A stretch of 64,000 nt of DNA from Salticus scenicus (GCA_963930645.1 OZ005648.1:194715304-194779303); one strand, 5' to 3'. Positions 1 to 12,782 are shown, numbered from the stretch's first letter. The notes: generated by a model from the letters alone, not told the origin. Made by a program: numbers and translations.

Positions 1-272
1 CATTATTTATTAAGTTTCACACCGGAAAACAATTTCAGAAATATTAATTATAAAATAAAAAAAATGACTAATTCACAGAACTTTCTGAGTTAGTTTATGA
101 ATTAAAAGATTTTTATTGGTTTCTATTGATTAAACATCAGATAGTTCACTTCATAGGAAGAAAATTAAATAGCTTGAATAGATATTAAAATATCTATCAA
201 AAGAAAAAAAAGATGAATGGTTTTAAATTTGTTTGAAAATTCAAAATTATTTTAACTCAGGCTGCCGTATAA

Positions 273-326
273 TTGTCTGAAACGGCGACACTCAACCTGG
301 TTCCCACGGCCGTTTCACAGTGACAA
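273..326. repeat. Imperfect hairpin with 9-bp perfect core
   Basis: TGAAACGGC at 278-286 is matched by its reverse complement GCCGTTTCA at 309-317. The pairing extends through TTGTC and GACAA across a four-base bulge. It is more GC-rich than its surroundings and could be the end of a degraded transposon. No function is assigned. Confidence 0.45.
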
Positions 327-744
327 TGGGAGTTTGTTCTCATACTGCAGTACTTTCATTTTCTTTAATTGACTTTTTTAAAATATTAAAACAGATTTTT
401 TTTTATTTTTATTTATTTATTTTTTTAATTAATTATTATTATTTTTTTTTCATGACATTATTAAAAACTTTTACATAAATCTCCACGATATTCTTTTGCT
501 TTTATATTTTATAATGTGTAACAAATTAATATGTAAAATAATAAATCCTACTACTTAATGGGGTGTTCTAAAATTCTACACTTTAACACAGATGCCGAAG
601 TGGACGGTGGTTGTAGAAAGGCTGACTACCCTTAATCTAAATCTTCACATGAAAAGGTCAAAATGTTACATAACTCTTTTTTTTTTTTTTAAGGAAAAAA
701 GAAGAAGATAAGGAGGAGAAGGAAAGATCAAAACGAATATAAAG

Positions 745-1605
745 CATATTAAACGTTAATACCCTTTAAACACTGGAAAAAGGCGGGGTTTTGTATTGTG
801 TGTCATTTGGGAGCTGTAGAGTGCCAGAAAATTACTTTATGTAATAAAACTTTTCATTTAAAGGGTATTTAAAGCAGCATTATATTTAATACATAGACTA
901 TTCAGAAAAAAAATACCATTCATCTGGTTCATGAAAAATAAAGAACATTTTCTGGCATTGCTCTATGTATATACATTCTTGTCAACCTATCCCGGAAGAT
1001 TACTGGTCCCGCCCCTTTCCGTACATTTTTTTCACATCAGTCTTTTTAGAGCTGTGTCAGCCATCGGTGGCTGACACTGATCTTTCCATTTAGGCTAAGT
1101 CAGCCGGCAGTGTAAAATATGATATAAAACTACAGAACTTACATAGTTTTAAGTAATTACTGACAATTTATTTAAAATTTACTTCATGTTTTTTTTTTTT
1201 TTTTTAATAGGATTTTTATAAGATTATATCGTTAAGGCCTAATGGGGTTTATTGAAACTCGATAAACATAACACGCTTCTAAGCAGCACGTGTGGCCTGA
1301 ATGGGATTTTCATAAGAATTCGCGTGGCGCTCAATGAGTTAATCGTAAATGCAGGGATGGAACACGGGCGCAGAATTCATACCGGAATGTGTTTAAGAAA
1401 TTTCTCTACCTATAATATCGTCGATTTAAGAGGTAGAAAATTTTCTTACATTGATAGTGGTATGAATTCTGCGCCCATGTTCCATCCCTGTAAATGTATT
1501 TGAAGTTAATTACTCTAAAAATTAAATTGTGTACTCACAGGGGCGGGAACTAACAATGTTACGGGTTAGGTTGGCAAGTATGCATATATATTTTGCTTGA
1601 TTTAT
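745..1605. repeat. Nested foldback (inverted repeat) region
   Basis: Several inverted repeats are nested here. ATACCCTTTAAA at 759-770 pairs with 858-869. TGCCAGAAAAT near 822-833 pairs with ATTTTCTGGCA near 948-958. The stretch about 962-1048 (CAACCTA then TCCCGCCCC, ending TTTTTAGAG) is matched in reverse complement by about 1513-1600. A 32-bp arm at 1352-1383 is almost perfectly matched by 1459-1490, with a further paired AAGAAATTT/AAATTTTCTT-like stem inside. A perfect 10-bp hairpin with a TCGG loop lies at 1054-1077. An 83-codon frame at 1252-1503 runs through the palindrome and does not look coding. Most likely a foldback or MITE-type transposon, family not recognised. Confidence 0.55.
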
Positions 1606-3082
1606 AAAAATTTATAACACATTTTCTTCTTCTTTTTTAGTATTTTGTGTTTATATCTCTCATTAAAAATAAATACAATATTCATATATAAACATTTCCA
1701 TACAGTAATGTATATAAACATATTGATTAAAGAAGATTTGTTGATATTATATAATTATTCTTCTATCTGTATAGTATATTAACACAAATATATTTTGTAA
1801 ATTTCGTAGCATCGAAAAACAGCAACATAGCTTCCATATCAAGGCTTAATGTAAATAGCCACGCCTTTTCACAAATTTTCTAAAACTTTATAATATAAAG
1901 CAAAATAATTTTGCATATTTGTAATTAAATCATTTAAGTTTTGTCTTCAATAATCGATGTAGTAAATACCATTGTGATTTATGCATACCAGCGTCACATA
2001 TAGAGTCAAATAGGAATATGCAAATTTGTCTTTTTTTTTAAATAGTGTTTCAGCGAATCAGAGGCGGGGCTTCTTTTCTTTTGAAATTCTTTCACAATCC
2101 CTCGCCTACATTGTGATAACTTTACAAAAATATGCCAATTTGTATAATAAACATCGAAATATTGCTTAGGAAACAATAAAAATAACATAAAGGTAAATTA
2201 AAATAGTTTTCCGTCAAATTATATACAAGCATTTACTTATAGAGGATACAGATTATAACAAGTGACGGCCCCCTAACAGAAATAAAAAGTGAAATATCAC
2301 TGTAACTCAAAAAATAATGTTAGGAAAGAGCTGTAAATTTGGAAACCCATGTTTTTGATGATGCCCGTTCTATTCGTGCAAAAATTAACATAGGTCATAA
2401 TTCATAATTTTTTCAAATATGAATTTATTAATAATTTTCATAATTCAAAAAATGTATTTTTAGCAAAAATTTGCATGGAATATGTTTGGGTTACTTCATT
2501 CTAACGAATAAAAAAAACAGAATTTAAATATCATAATTATTTCGGAAGATATGATTTAATGTTTGTCACATTCATTTAACATTAGCACCCCCAAACTTTG
2601 ACAGCTTATAACACTATGAAAAATTGAGCGAAATATATAAACTATACCATTTTCCGTGATGATTTGATCCAAAGAATTCAAATAAATTATAAAAAATGGG
2701 GGTTACCATTGAAAAAAATGAAGTTGATGTCAGTTTTAATATGTAGACGACCCCCTAAGTAAAATCTAACTATAACATTATAAACTAGACGTTATTACAA
2801 ACTGATTGGTACCAGTCGCATGTTTCTACGATAATTTACGGCAAAATTAGGTGGGGGGTGGCGTTTTTTTTTTGGGTGACTGTACATATTAATTTTTAAT
2901 TGATATAATTTAAATTTTTCTATCTTTCGAAATTTCTTCTTTTTAGGAAGTTTTCTTAAGAATATGTCTAAAAGAAAGTCACAAGTTTATAAACAGTTAT
3001 TAATTTTCCCTCACAAACACGTAAACTGATATATTTGTTGATTTTTTCTATATCGCTCCACTTTTAGCTAAAATTTGTTCAT
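1606..3082. other. AT-rich non-coding stretch with repeat remnants
   Basis: No gene is seen. Two related segments, GACGGCCCCCTAACAG near 2265 and GACGACCCCCTAAGTA near 2745, suggest an internally repeated transposon remnant whose end is the motif at 3083-3110. A 60-codon minus-strand frame at 2006-2188 has no recognisable features and is left uncalled. Confidence 0.4.
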
Positions 3083-3110
3083 CCGTGCGAAGCCGGACGG
3101 GTCACCTAGT
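3083..3110 (+). mobile_element. Transposon 3'-end-like motif (GCGAAGCCGG...CTAGT)
   Basis: CCGT...ACGG can form a short hairpin followed closely by CTAGT. A GTGCGAAGCCGG...CTAGT end is common on non-autonomous repeats of arthropods. The hairpin-then-CTRR layout is reminiscent of Helitron 3' ends, but RTE-type repeats can end similarly, so the class is left open. Confidence 0.35.
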
Positions 3111-4500
3111 AAATACATAAAAACATTATCTGCCGATTAAATGCTCCATAAGTTGTCTCAGTAACATTTTCAAAGATCATATCTTTCAAAGCAAGGTAAT
3201 GAGTTACAATTTTTATTTGATTCGCAAGTTTATTTTTTTTTTCGATTATTAAAGGACTGAATTATTATTAAAGGTTCTGAATTTTATTTTGAAATTGCTA
3301 AGAAGCAAGAAGTTTAAGTGTAAGGATTTTAAATTTAAAAGAAAAACATGAACTTCCGCTAAAGAAATGAAGATTTTCCTCAAAGAAAAGCTCAGGGAAC
3401 TTCGGATGTTCTTAATTTATTGTATTGAAGAAACAATTAATTATCTTTCAAGAATAATTAATATTCCTTATTAAATCCATTATTCGTTAACTTATGAAAT
3501 TCCTTTCTAAATTCAGGAAAGCAATATATTTTTCGTATATGCAGGATAGTTCGCCGGGAAAAAAAAAAAAAATCAGCCGCACAGTAAAATCACTTTGGAA
3601 CAATGCGAATGGGATTTTAATAAGTGGCGGGTACTGTATATGTAATGATGATTACCGGACATTTATGTTATCAGTGGAAAATTTTAATGGACCTTTTGAT
3701 AAATATTCTTTAAACAAAAAGCATTTTTCGACTAAAACTTCTGCTTCATTTACAATATAATTTCGAGAAGCAAGAAAGCCGAAGCTTTCCTAAAAATACT
3801 TTCGAAAGTAATCTCTTGTAAACCAGACATTGAAAAATATTTTGTTTTTTAGGAATAAAACAAAATTAGCATTTGCAATTGCAACAAAGAAATTAATATA
3901 ATTTAAAAAAAATGTATTAATTTTGTTAACGGAATTTACAGATTTTTATTCAACCAGAAGTTTCTTTCCGTAAACAACACTGCAGAAAATTAAAATCTGC
4001 TTATAAAAAAATATAAAAAAGTGGATAAATAAAACATATGTAAATTTTTTTAATGTTACTTAAAGCATCTTTCTTAAATATATATATTTTTTAATTTCAT
4101 TTTTATATAAAAATTTTTATGGCATTACATAACATGTTGTTACTGCTGTGTTAGCAGAAAATAGAAAATAATCATATGTTTAAAACTTACCTAACGAAGG
4201 CCTTTTCAAATCCTGTTAGTAAACTTTGAAAGAATACATAAAAGAAAATGTACATTCTAATTAAATTCAAAATAATATTACATTTCAAAAGATGCATAGA
4301 CTTTTGAAATTTTTCCATGAATATACACAAATTACATTAGATTTAAATCATAATAGAGTTTATTAGCATAGAAGAAGCTCAAAGAAAAGAGAAATATTGC
4401 TTAGTTTTATTACAAAGAATGTATAGTAAGTATTACAAGGCTGTTTTTGAAGTTCGTATTTCCAAAAAAACATTTTCTTTCTTGAAATATTTTGAAGAAA
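3111..4500. other. AT-rich stretch without recognised gene
   Basis: An 88-codon frame at 3494-3760 is the longest here. It is lysine- and serine-rich, has no motif I recognise, and is not supported by composition or context. No repeat structure beyond short A/T runs was seen. Confidence 0.35.
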
Positions 4501-4549
4501 CTTGAATACGTTTTTTGATTTTTTTTTTAATTTACTTGTTGTGTACTTC

Positions 4550-5177
4550 CTAAAGCAAGGGAGGCTTCCCTCTGAATTCTCTTCATATCGTCCGATATGT
4601 CTGTTTCCAACATTAGGTAAATCCCTTGAAAAACGTATCGTAAAAAGACTTAAATATTACTTAGAATCCAACAATCTTCTTCACACTAACCAATTTCGGT
4701 TCAGAGTTGGCAGATTTATGCGAACTCTATGCGAACTACCATTGCAACAGATTTTAAGCTCCTGCGCCGTTAACTATCAGTCAGGAAAGTATACCACACT
4801 TATATATCTTTAGACTCCAAAGGGGCCTTTGGCAACATTGAATGGCCACATACAATAAACATGCTTCATACACTCAACTGCCCGAGGAATCTTGCGGGAG
4901 TCATAGGCTCATACTTATCAGATAGGAAAATCCTATTAAATTGGGGCCCTAACTATACTCAACTTCCCCAAACAAAAATCTGCCAACAGGAATCGTGCCT
5001 AGGCCCGATTCTCCGGAATCTGGGGCCAATAAATTTCTACATAAAATGAACTCCGAGGTACACATTATCTATGCTAATGCAGATGACTTCTCCGTGATTC
5101 TCTCGGGCAGAATAAGGAAAGCACTATCCCTTTTCAGCCCCCAACTAAAACAACTACACCTCTCGTTCTCACCATAA
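4550..5177 (+). pseudogene. LINE reverse transcriptase fragment (broken)
   Basis: The frame at 4502-4813 carries SSYRPICLFPTLGKSLEK, which matches the RT motif leading into the palm of R1/I/Jockey-type LINEs (usually YRPISLLPTLGK). The frame at 4861-5049 carries GSYLSDRK and, with changes, the QGSCLGPIL motif. The next frame has IIYANADDFSVIL in place of the catalytic YADD box. Three overlapping frames are needed to read through, so there are at least two frameshifts. The upstream end is not defined; codons before about 4550 are low-complexity. Inactive remnant. Confidence 0.75.
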
Positions 5178-5639
5178 AAAACCCAAGCTCTTACTTTCTC
5201 TTTCCCAAAACGTCTGAAACGCAGCCCAGTGATGAGGATTTACACTAACGCCGTAAATCCTCATGGACACTGTCCATCTTTTCACCCAGATAAAAATCTT
5301 AGGTCTTTCCATAGATAAACGACTAAACTGGCCCTCACATATCAACTAATTTAAAATTAAAACTACAAAAATATTTCCCAACTACACAAAAATGTTAGGT
5401 AGAGGATGGGGTATCTCCGCCTTCTACCTAAAAACATGGTACAAAACAATCATCGAAAATATTCGTAACTAACGGCGCTGGCATTTGAGGGGGGGGGGAG
5501 CCTCTCAATAGCATTGTCAGTGAATCTTAACTCCATCCAAAGAATGTTTCTAAAGAAAATATCTAGAGGCTACAAAATAATCTCTACAGACGCCCTCACC
5601 TTCATTACTGGCATTCCGCAGGCACATCTCAAACTTAAA

Positions 5640-6094
5640 TACTATTACAACAATGCTAACATCCTGCAACTAAATAACAATTCGAAAAATAGCTTTTCCC
5701 AGTCTGCTCAACTGGCAATCTACATTGATGGATATAAAACCAGAGGCAGCATTCTACATTCTTAAGCTCAACAGCACCATCCATCAATGGGTGGGCAGGC
5801 TCGCAGACCACGCTCTATCTTTCAGGCAGAAATATTTGCCATCAAGAAAGCTCTAGAGTGGGTAGAAGTAAATTCTTACCATCTCAACGAAATCATCATC
5901 TATAGCGATAGCCCTTCGAGTATGCTGGCCATAGCTCGCAACAAGAGCAGACGCTCCCAAATTCTAGAAATTAAATCGAAAGTTTCAAAATTCAAAATTA
6001 AAATCTCCCTGGCACACGTCTCTGCCCATAGGGGAATTGTCGGCAATGAGACAGCAGATACACTCGCCAAATCAGCAATGGAATCATCCATCAT
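5640..6094 (+). pseudogene. LINE RNase H domain, first half (broken)
   Basis: The domain opens with IYIDGYKT near 5722, where an RNase H normally has TDGS, so the first acidic residue survives. After a frame change at about 5765, the frame at 5787-6128 carries FQAEIFAIKKALEW (catalytic Glu), IIIYSDSPSSMLA (catalytic Asp) and HVSAHRGIVGNETADTLAK (the H...G..GNE.AD.LAK signature). True homology stops at about 6094. The last dozen codons of the frame are the arm of an inserted palindromic transposon. The rest of the domain resumes at 6367. Confidence 0.8.
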
Positions 6095-6366
6095 CACTGT
6101 TAAAAATAGCTTCTTTAAAATGAGCTAAACTGTCTCAAAATAGCTCCGAAACAATATATACTTAAATTTGAAAACCCATATACTCATTTTTGAATATATT
6201 GACCTGTTAAACATAGGGATATTGGGATTCTTATTGGTCAACTTTATTTTTGAGTATGTCAATATACTTAAAAACGAGTACATGGGTTTTCAAATTTAAG
6301 TATATATTGTTTCGGAGCTATTTTGAGACAATTTAGCTCAATTTTAAGAAAGTATTTTTTACAGTG
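6095..6366. mobile_element. 272-bp palindromic MITE with CACTG ends
   Basis: The ends are CACTGTTAAAAATAG on the left and its near reverse complement on the right (CAGTG at 6362-6366). Arms of about 110 bp, roughly 90% complementary by eye, flank a loop of about 50 bp. The flanking dinucleotide AT occurs on both sides (6093-6094 and 6367-6368). Removing the element and one AT rejoins the LINE frame across the RNase H segment. Short target duplications with CACTG ends fit the CACTA/Mirage/Chapaev superfamily, but there is no transposase to prove it. Confidence 0.8.
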
Positions 6367-6800
6367 ATTGATTTTCCTCTCCCCGCACCCACATCCTACA
6401 TAAAATATCAACTATCTCAAACTCTAATGAACGAATGGCATCATCAATGGAGTGTCTCCACAAATGGAAGGCAAACGTTTAAACTAATCCCCACAAATAC
6501 AGTAAACGATTGGGATAATAACGATTGGGATGGAGTAACCCGCTTTCCTATCGGGTCATAGACCCTTCCCTATATATCTGCTCAAGTTTCATCGCCGACG
6601 ATCTACCCTATACCTATGTGGTGAGGAGGGTAACGCACCTCACTACTATTACAATTGTCAGTTAACTGTAGGCTATCACTTAAGAAACCCTTTACTATAT
6701 CCAACCACATGGCTGGATAATATTTTAAAAAGACCCCCTCTGCACAGTAAATTAAAACATATATACAATTTGCTCATGAGTAGCTCAAATACCACAGACT
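6367..6800 (+). pseudogene. LINE ORF2 C-terminus after RNase H (broken)
   Basis: The frame resumes as IDFPLPAPTSYIKYQL and NEWHHQWSVSTNGRQTF, a block found just after RNase H in R1/I-like LINEs. After frame changes near 6560 and 6610 a LYLCGEEGNAPHYYYNCQLT knuckle appears (CxC...H...C spacing). It is followed by a HLRNPLL...YPTTW tail and a stop near 6800. Inactive. Confidence 0.65.
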
Positions 6801-7393
6801 AAATAAATTTAAACTTCCTCTAATTTCATCACTGCTCTTCCCACTTGGCAATAACTGGTTCTGTCAGCAACTAAAGTTACTTACAAGCTTCAGCCAAAGA
6901 TCAACGTGTTATACACCAGTGAAAGAATAGTGTTCTTCCCTCCAAGTTGTCTTCCCCATCTGACCATCGACAGTTGTCTTCAGTCTCTGCATATTTCAAC
7001 TCTTCACAAACCAGAACTTTGAAATATATATTCTGTCAGCTTACATAATATTCCAAATGCTTTTGATCAGAACGTTGTAAATAGAAGATTTGTAAATGGC
7101 ATAAACACACTATATAATTAACTTTAAGAATGCTTAAACAAAAAAACTCTTTGTTTTTGTAATTAAATGCTGCCTTCTGTGGCGTGGGATTCAATATCCG
7201 GCCGCAATTGCATTTTTTTTTAATGCAAAAATCAACGGGGGAGGCTTAACCTCTAGAGACGGACTCTTTCAGAATTTCATATTATCCTGTGACATTTGTC
7301 GTCAGAGCCCTTCTTTGGAGGTTAAAATCGCTGAAAACTGCTGCATAGCGGTGAGCGGCCACCTTCCGTATTTGAATCTTTGAATCTGAATCT

Positions 7394-7713
7394 ACTTGTT
7401 ATAGTTATAAAATTTTTTGATACAATAAACTACATAAAATTTTATGATTTTTGATTTTTTTTTAAGTTGAACGTTTTTATTAATATAATAACTTCATTAG
7501 TTTTAAAAATTCAACGAAAAATAAAATCCATTATAACAGCAGCCTTTAATGTATCTGAAAGTTTATCCCTGAAATCGGAAGGTTAATCATATCATATTCT
7601 ATACAAAACATTATTTGAGAATATTAACATGCCAATTTCTTTATGATTTTTACAGTAGAAAGTTACTAAACTGTGATTATTAAAAATGTCTGTCCTAAAA
7701 CGCAATGCATTGG

Positions 7714-7751
<38 letters not shown>

Positions 7752-7810
7752 GAAAATGCAATTTTAGCAAAATTTTATTAATAGCTCTTAATGTAACTGA
7801 TGTGGCCGTG
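7394..7810. other. AT-rich stretch with poly-T tract
   Basis: No gene is seen. A T tract of about 32 bases ends near 7747. Nothing else is recognised. Confidence 0.5.
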
Positions 7811-7814
7811 TAAG

Positions 7815-8950
7815 ACAAATACTAACCGTACTATGTTCTACAGAAAGTTCTATCTTTTGTGCAAGTGAATAACATATTTCAATTTTATTAAGCTTTGTAC
7901 AACGTAAAGTTATTAAAATTTGGTTTGTAGAAAAACCTCTCACAGAACGCAATGCTTTGGAATACTTTCAGTTATCTTTATACACAAAAAATGTTAGTAT
8001 TTACTCCATTTTACATAGGAAACATACTATTGTGAACTTGAGTAACATATTCATATTTCATTAAGATTTACGTACAGTAAAATTATTAAAATAGGATTTA
8101 TAGAAATACCTCTCATAGAACTCGATGCTTTGGAATACTTTCGAGTATCATTGTTCAATTTCTTTTTAAATCATTTTCTTTATGCAGAATGCATTAATTA
8201 ATTAATTATTAGTTATTTAATAAAATTGCATTTAAATTTAATAACATGTGTAAAACTTCTTCAATTTCTTATATCTACAGGAGTATTGGTTGGTATTTAA
8301 GTTGGGTCGTGATCAATACAGTACTCCAGGTTCATAATCGTACAATCGAAATATATATAAAATAATGGCAGAATTATTGAGGTGCAGAAATTGTCTTTTA
8401 TTTAAATTCCAAAAATATGTGGTATGATATCAAAATTCAATATGATAATGAGCAAATATTTTAGTTGATTGCACGTAAGAATCTAAGGGATGTGCCTTAA
8501 AAGGGAGGTGAGAGAGAGGTATCCTTTGTAACGTGTGATTAGATCAATAGATATTAGCAAAATGCATTAATTAATTATTTATATTTTGTTTTAAAATTAC
8601 ATTTAAATTTAATAACATTTGTGAAACTTCTTCACAGTCCCTGTACACATTTCAGTGGTGGTATTTATTTCATTTTAAACAAATGTCCGATAGGGAACTT
8701 AAATAACATATTTCAGTTTCATTAAAGTATGTGTACAGCAAATGTATTAAAGTATGGATTATAGAAATAAGTTTCATAGTACACAATGCTTTGGAATACT
8801 CCCGGGTGTCCCTGTAAACAATCCAGTAAAGATATTAAGTCCGTTTTAAATAGAGAAAATCCGACAGTCAGCTTTAACAACATATGTCAGTTTCAAGAAA
8901 TTTCATAAATATTTACGAGATTTGAGCGCGGACAGACAGACAGACAAATC
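7815..8950. repeat. Diverged tandem units with (GACA)n end
   Basis: A unit containing AATGCTTTGGAATACT recurs near 7948, 8125 and 8787. Each copy is preceded by ATAACATATT.CA.TTTCATTAA and a TTATTAAAAT..GG.TT..AGAAA block. The last copy runs into TTTGAGCGCGGACAGACAGA at about 8921-8946. The same family, with a GAATACTTTTGAATGTCCCTG block, lies at 15270-15350 and is the target of the LTR element. It looks like a non-autonomous repeat family of unknown class. Confidence 0.5.
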
Positions 8951-11900
8951 GAAGTCATTAACACTGTTCAACCTTGTTGGAATGTATTAAAATATGTAAT
9001 TACCTTATTGCAAACAATCTTCAGTATAAAATTATATTCCTTAATGCTACAATGCGCAATTCACTTAAAAATGTGTGATTTTTGAGAAATCAATGTTTTA
9101 AATAAATATTAATGCGAATGATCAATTGTGCTTTGCTGAAAAATTTATATGCACTACATTCAGTATAAATACACGATTTTGTATAGTAAATATCTTTAGT
9201 TTTCTAATGAAAATTAATACCACTATATTTTAATATCTGACTTTGTTTACGAACTAGTTCACGTTTTGCACATTTAGACGAAACTGAGTATAAAAAATTC
9301 ATAAAAAGACAGGAAGCAATCTAAACCAATATATTTCATTTTTGTAAAAACAACATAAATTTGTGCACATCTTTATTTATGTTATAAGAAACAGTTGAAA
9401 CACACACAAATTTAAATGAAATAAAAATATATTGTGTTAGTTTCTGAAATTTCGTGGAAATATTTTATTCAACTTTTAGAACAGTAAAATATTAGATTAG
9501 CATAAAAAGCTTTAAATAAATAATTAGCATATTGCATTGTAATTTGTAATAAATTTATTAAAAATTTTCTTTAACATAAAAAAAAAAAAAAGAAAAAAAT
9601 CACAAGAGTTTTTAGTTTAAAATATGGTTTTAATATCCAAAAAAATTTCTAAGAAATTTATCTATTATCTTTTTCCATTCACGAGCGATCCTTTGATTAA
9701 AAAACGAGATTAATTTTATCAAACTCAAAAGCTTGAAAAAAATGTTTTATTAAATTAAAAAGAAAAAAGTGTTGCAGTAATATTATTAATTTTTCTTTCC
9801 TTTTTTTCCCTCCCAATAAATATTCATTTAACAAGAAAAATTCAAGTGAGGAAAAAAAAAAAATTCTGGGATATTTAATAATAAAGCAAAAATGTGATAC
9901 TGCGTGTTTTATTTTTTCTAATTAAATGAATAAAAATAAATAAATAAATAAAAATCAAACATATTGTTATTATTGAAAAATGTTTTTCTTTCTCTGATTT
10001 ATGTTGAACTTTTTAAAAAATGTAATTCTAAGGCGAAATTTAATTCAATGTCTTCTACATAACTGAAGTAATATAAAGAAAGTAAATTTTCGCTTTTTGC
10101 ACTTATGGAATTTTAATTAATTAACTTTATATTCATGTATTTATATTGTTAATTCAATATAAACTATTTTACATATTTATTAGATCTAGCGGAAATTTTT
10201 CTCCCTTGAACTAAAAAAAAAAAAAAAAAAAAGACAAAATATTTTATGTTAGATAACATTCATGCAAATTTTTAAGGAGTTATTTGATAATGTATTGGAT
10301 AAATATTCTTTAGAAGAAAAAAAAAAATGTCAATTTTTAATTCAAAAGCACTAAACTTGAGCATAAAACACATAGTTGCCAACATTTTTATTTATTTCGG
10401 ATTATTTTTAGCCCTGTTACTATTTCGCACTACCTTTTTTTTTATTGATTAATAATTTACTTTCTACAATTTTTTAAAACTTAGAAAAATGCCTTCAAAA
10501 TAAAGGATGTCCCCATTTGTCCCCAGAAAATGGGGACAGTTGGTCAGCCTAGCGATATACCATACTTTGTCTTGAAATTGCACAGATTTAAAGTACTTAA
10601 AAGACTGGAGCAATAATTCAAAGAATTAGGCGAAAAATCATTTTTTTAAATACTTGTTTGTATTTACGAAATTTTAATATATATTGCTATTAATATGCTA
10701 TTAGTATCTATAATTCTTTTTTTTTTTTTTTTTTTTTTTTACGAGCAATCTATCATAGCGGATAGAACGTGTAACCAAAAACAGACTTTCGATTCTTGAA
10801 AGCAATTCAATAAAATACCTACATTTTATTACTCAACTGAACCTTTTGCAACATCTCTCAGTTTTTTTTTTTTTTTTTTCTTTTTTTTTTTTTTAATCTT
10901 ATGCAATTCCCCGATATTGTAACTTTTAAATGCTATTATATTTTTCAATCGGTGAAAAAGTAGCTTATATGGTAAAAGTCTTACTTCTTTTTAACTCTAA
11001 AAAAAAGCCACGATCAGTCATTTGTTATAAAACATCAAAGTTTCCATGAGCACGTTATTTGAAGGATAGATAAAGAGCATAAAGTATAATAGCACATACA
11101 ATATTAATTAAATGGTGATTTTTAATAAACTTGTTGCATAAATAGGATGGCTTTTTGCATCAGACTGTTCAACTTGTACAAATGAATTTTTAATTGACGC
11201 TTAAACAAATCTCGCATCGCTTGTATCATGTGTTTTATTTTTTTTGAACCGTTATAACTATGTTCACCGTAAATTGTTTTACTAATATTCGCAATCTCAA
11301 TTATTATTGTGACAAATGAAGTAGTATCCTAGGTAACGCCATTTCCGGGTTATGTATAAAAACATATCAACCTACTAATGTTTACGTAATAATTAAAAGT
11401 AGTTTTCAGTATATGAAATAAAAACGCATAATTTCACCACAAACATTTCATATTTAATGTGTAATTTTTTGATATATAAAGTAAATAAATAACTAAAAAA
11501 TATCTAATGCTCTTTTTCAAATAGTAATTCAGAAATTGTGTCTTTAGTAAAATTATTAAATTAATGATTACATAAATTTTATACTTCACACTTCATTAAT
11601 TAAAATAAATTAAATATAAATATAAGCAACTTATAATTAAAAACACTTCTTACCACCGAAAAACTCAAACTTTCTGTTTATCTCTCTGCATTTACTAAAA
11701 CAAACGATGCTGTGAATGCAAACATGTATCTATCTAACTACTGCCAGTTAATGATCGAAACATAACATTGGAGTCCTAATAACACGCTGTTTTTTAAATT
11801 TTGTTAATGTGTATAAAAATGTATTTTGTATCTAATTCTAGATCATTTCTTGCTGTCGTAAGAGCTTCACATCCTTCACATCTAAAGACAAATAAACAAC

Positions 11901-12090
11901 TAATTTTAAATTCCGTTTGTATAGACGAAATTTTGCCTTTTGTGCAGATATGAATCTTTACTCTGTTAGTTTACCAACGATTCCTGAGTTTAGTAAGAAC
12001 ATACCTCTTAAACTGAAAAGAAAAAAAAAAAAAAAAAAAAACGTGTGTATATGTGTAAACATATACACATGTGTAGACATGTGTAAACAT
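8951..12090. other. AT-rich non-coding stretch
   Basis: No gene is recognised. It contains several poly-A/T runs (near 9578, 10214, 10717-10740, 10862-10895, 12012-12030). A perfect 11-bp GC-rich hairpin lies at 10508-10538. A CA/TG-rich microsatellite at 12041-12090 abuts the repeat that starts at 12091. A 95-codon frame at 11917-12204 spans an A run and is not considered coding. Confidence 0.4.
10508..10538. repeat. Perfect 11-bp hairpin TGTCCCCATTT
   Basis: TGTCCCCATTT at 10508-10518 and AAATGGGGACA at 10528-10538 pair perfectly around a 9-base loop that repeats GTCCCC. It stands out in AT-rich DNA. It may be the end of a transposon; no partner end was found. Confidence 0.5.
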
Positions 12091-12782
12091 ATTATAATTA
12101 AAAAAAGCATTGAAAGCTATAAACATTTTAAAACATGTCTAAATTTAATAAAATTAAAGTTACAAATTAAAATATACAAAGCTTTTCTCCATGCGTTTTC
12201 ATGACATCTACAGTTCATACAAGGGGTAATGAGAAAATACAGCATACATATATCATGAGTCCTAATGTTGGTTACAAATGTTACAAGCTTCACAAAAATA
12301 TAAGTACGTATCGTATATTAAGAGGAATTCACTTTGGAATGTCACTTGTAGCGAAGACATCGTATCTTTGCTTCAAAGTATTGTAGAAACAAGAAATTGA
12401 ATCTACAGAAATTCTCTTGAAATAATCATTGTAGCTAGGAATTTGTCAAACATTGGTGAAAAAGGATATTGAAGCTAAAGGAACCTTTTTTTTTTAGATT
12501 CGTAGACTTGGTTGGGATGGTTAAAGTTGTAGAGTAGTTATACGGGATTTTAAAAATATTTGTAGCAGGTTTCTTGTTATCTAACAGCATACTTACAGTA
12601 TATATAAATTAGTTAATGGTTGGATTCGCAAATGAAATGCCAGATTTTCTGTAAAATTGCAGAGTCTTTGTGATTAACTGCATTTTTGCTTTTTTGCATT
12701 TTAAAATATTTATGGCTTCAGTGGGTCAAGTAGAATCACGATCGTTAACACATAACTGATTGATTAAGCAATAATCTATTAA

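Larger units (their letters stand above)
4520..7393 (+). mobile_element. Degenerate non-LTR retrotransposon (R1/I/Jockey-like LINE), 3' part
   Basis: Pieces of LINE ORF2 follow in the right order. RT fingers are at 4550-4720, a PQGSCLGPIL-like segment at 4980-5010, and a degenerate YADD box near 5070-5095. A thumb-like stretch comes next, then RNase H at 5700-6094 and 6367-6440, a Cys/His knuckle near 6610-6660 and a C-terminal tail ending near 6800. A 3' UTR follows, and the unit ends in TTTGAATC/TGAATC repeats at 7371-7393, a typical LINE 3' microsatellite. Frameshifts and stops are everywhere, so it is long dead. The 5' part with the endonuclease is not seen. The RNase H region is interrupted by a palindromic element at 6095-6366. 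Confidence 0.8.

Noticed and set aside
1252..1503. 83-codon plus-strand frame
   Set aside because: It spans both arms of an inverted repeat, and the start and end of the protein mirror the palindrome.
10741..10800. tRNA-like segment after a T tract (TAGCGGATAG and CTTTCGATTC)
   Set aside because: The boxes are poor matches, the spacing is short and no cloverleaf closes. Insufficient to call a tRNA or SINE.
11917..12204. 95-codon frame as a possible small gene
   Set aside because: It contains a long Lys run from an A tract and continues into a TG/CA microsatellite and the Penelope-like arm.
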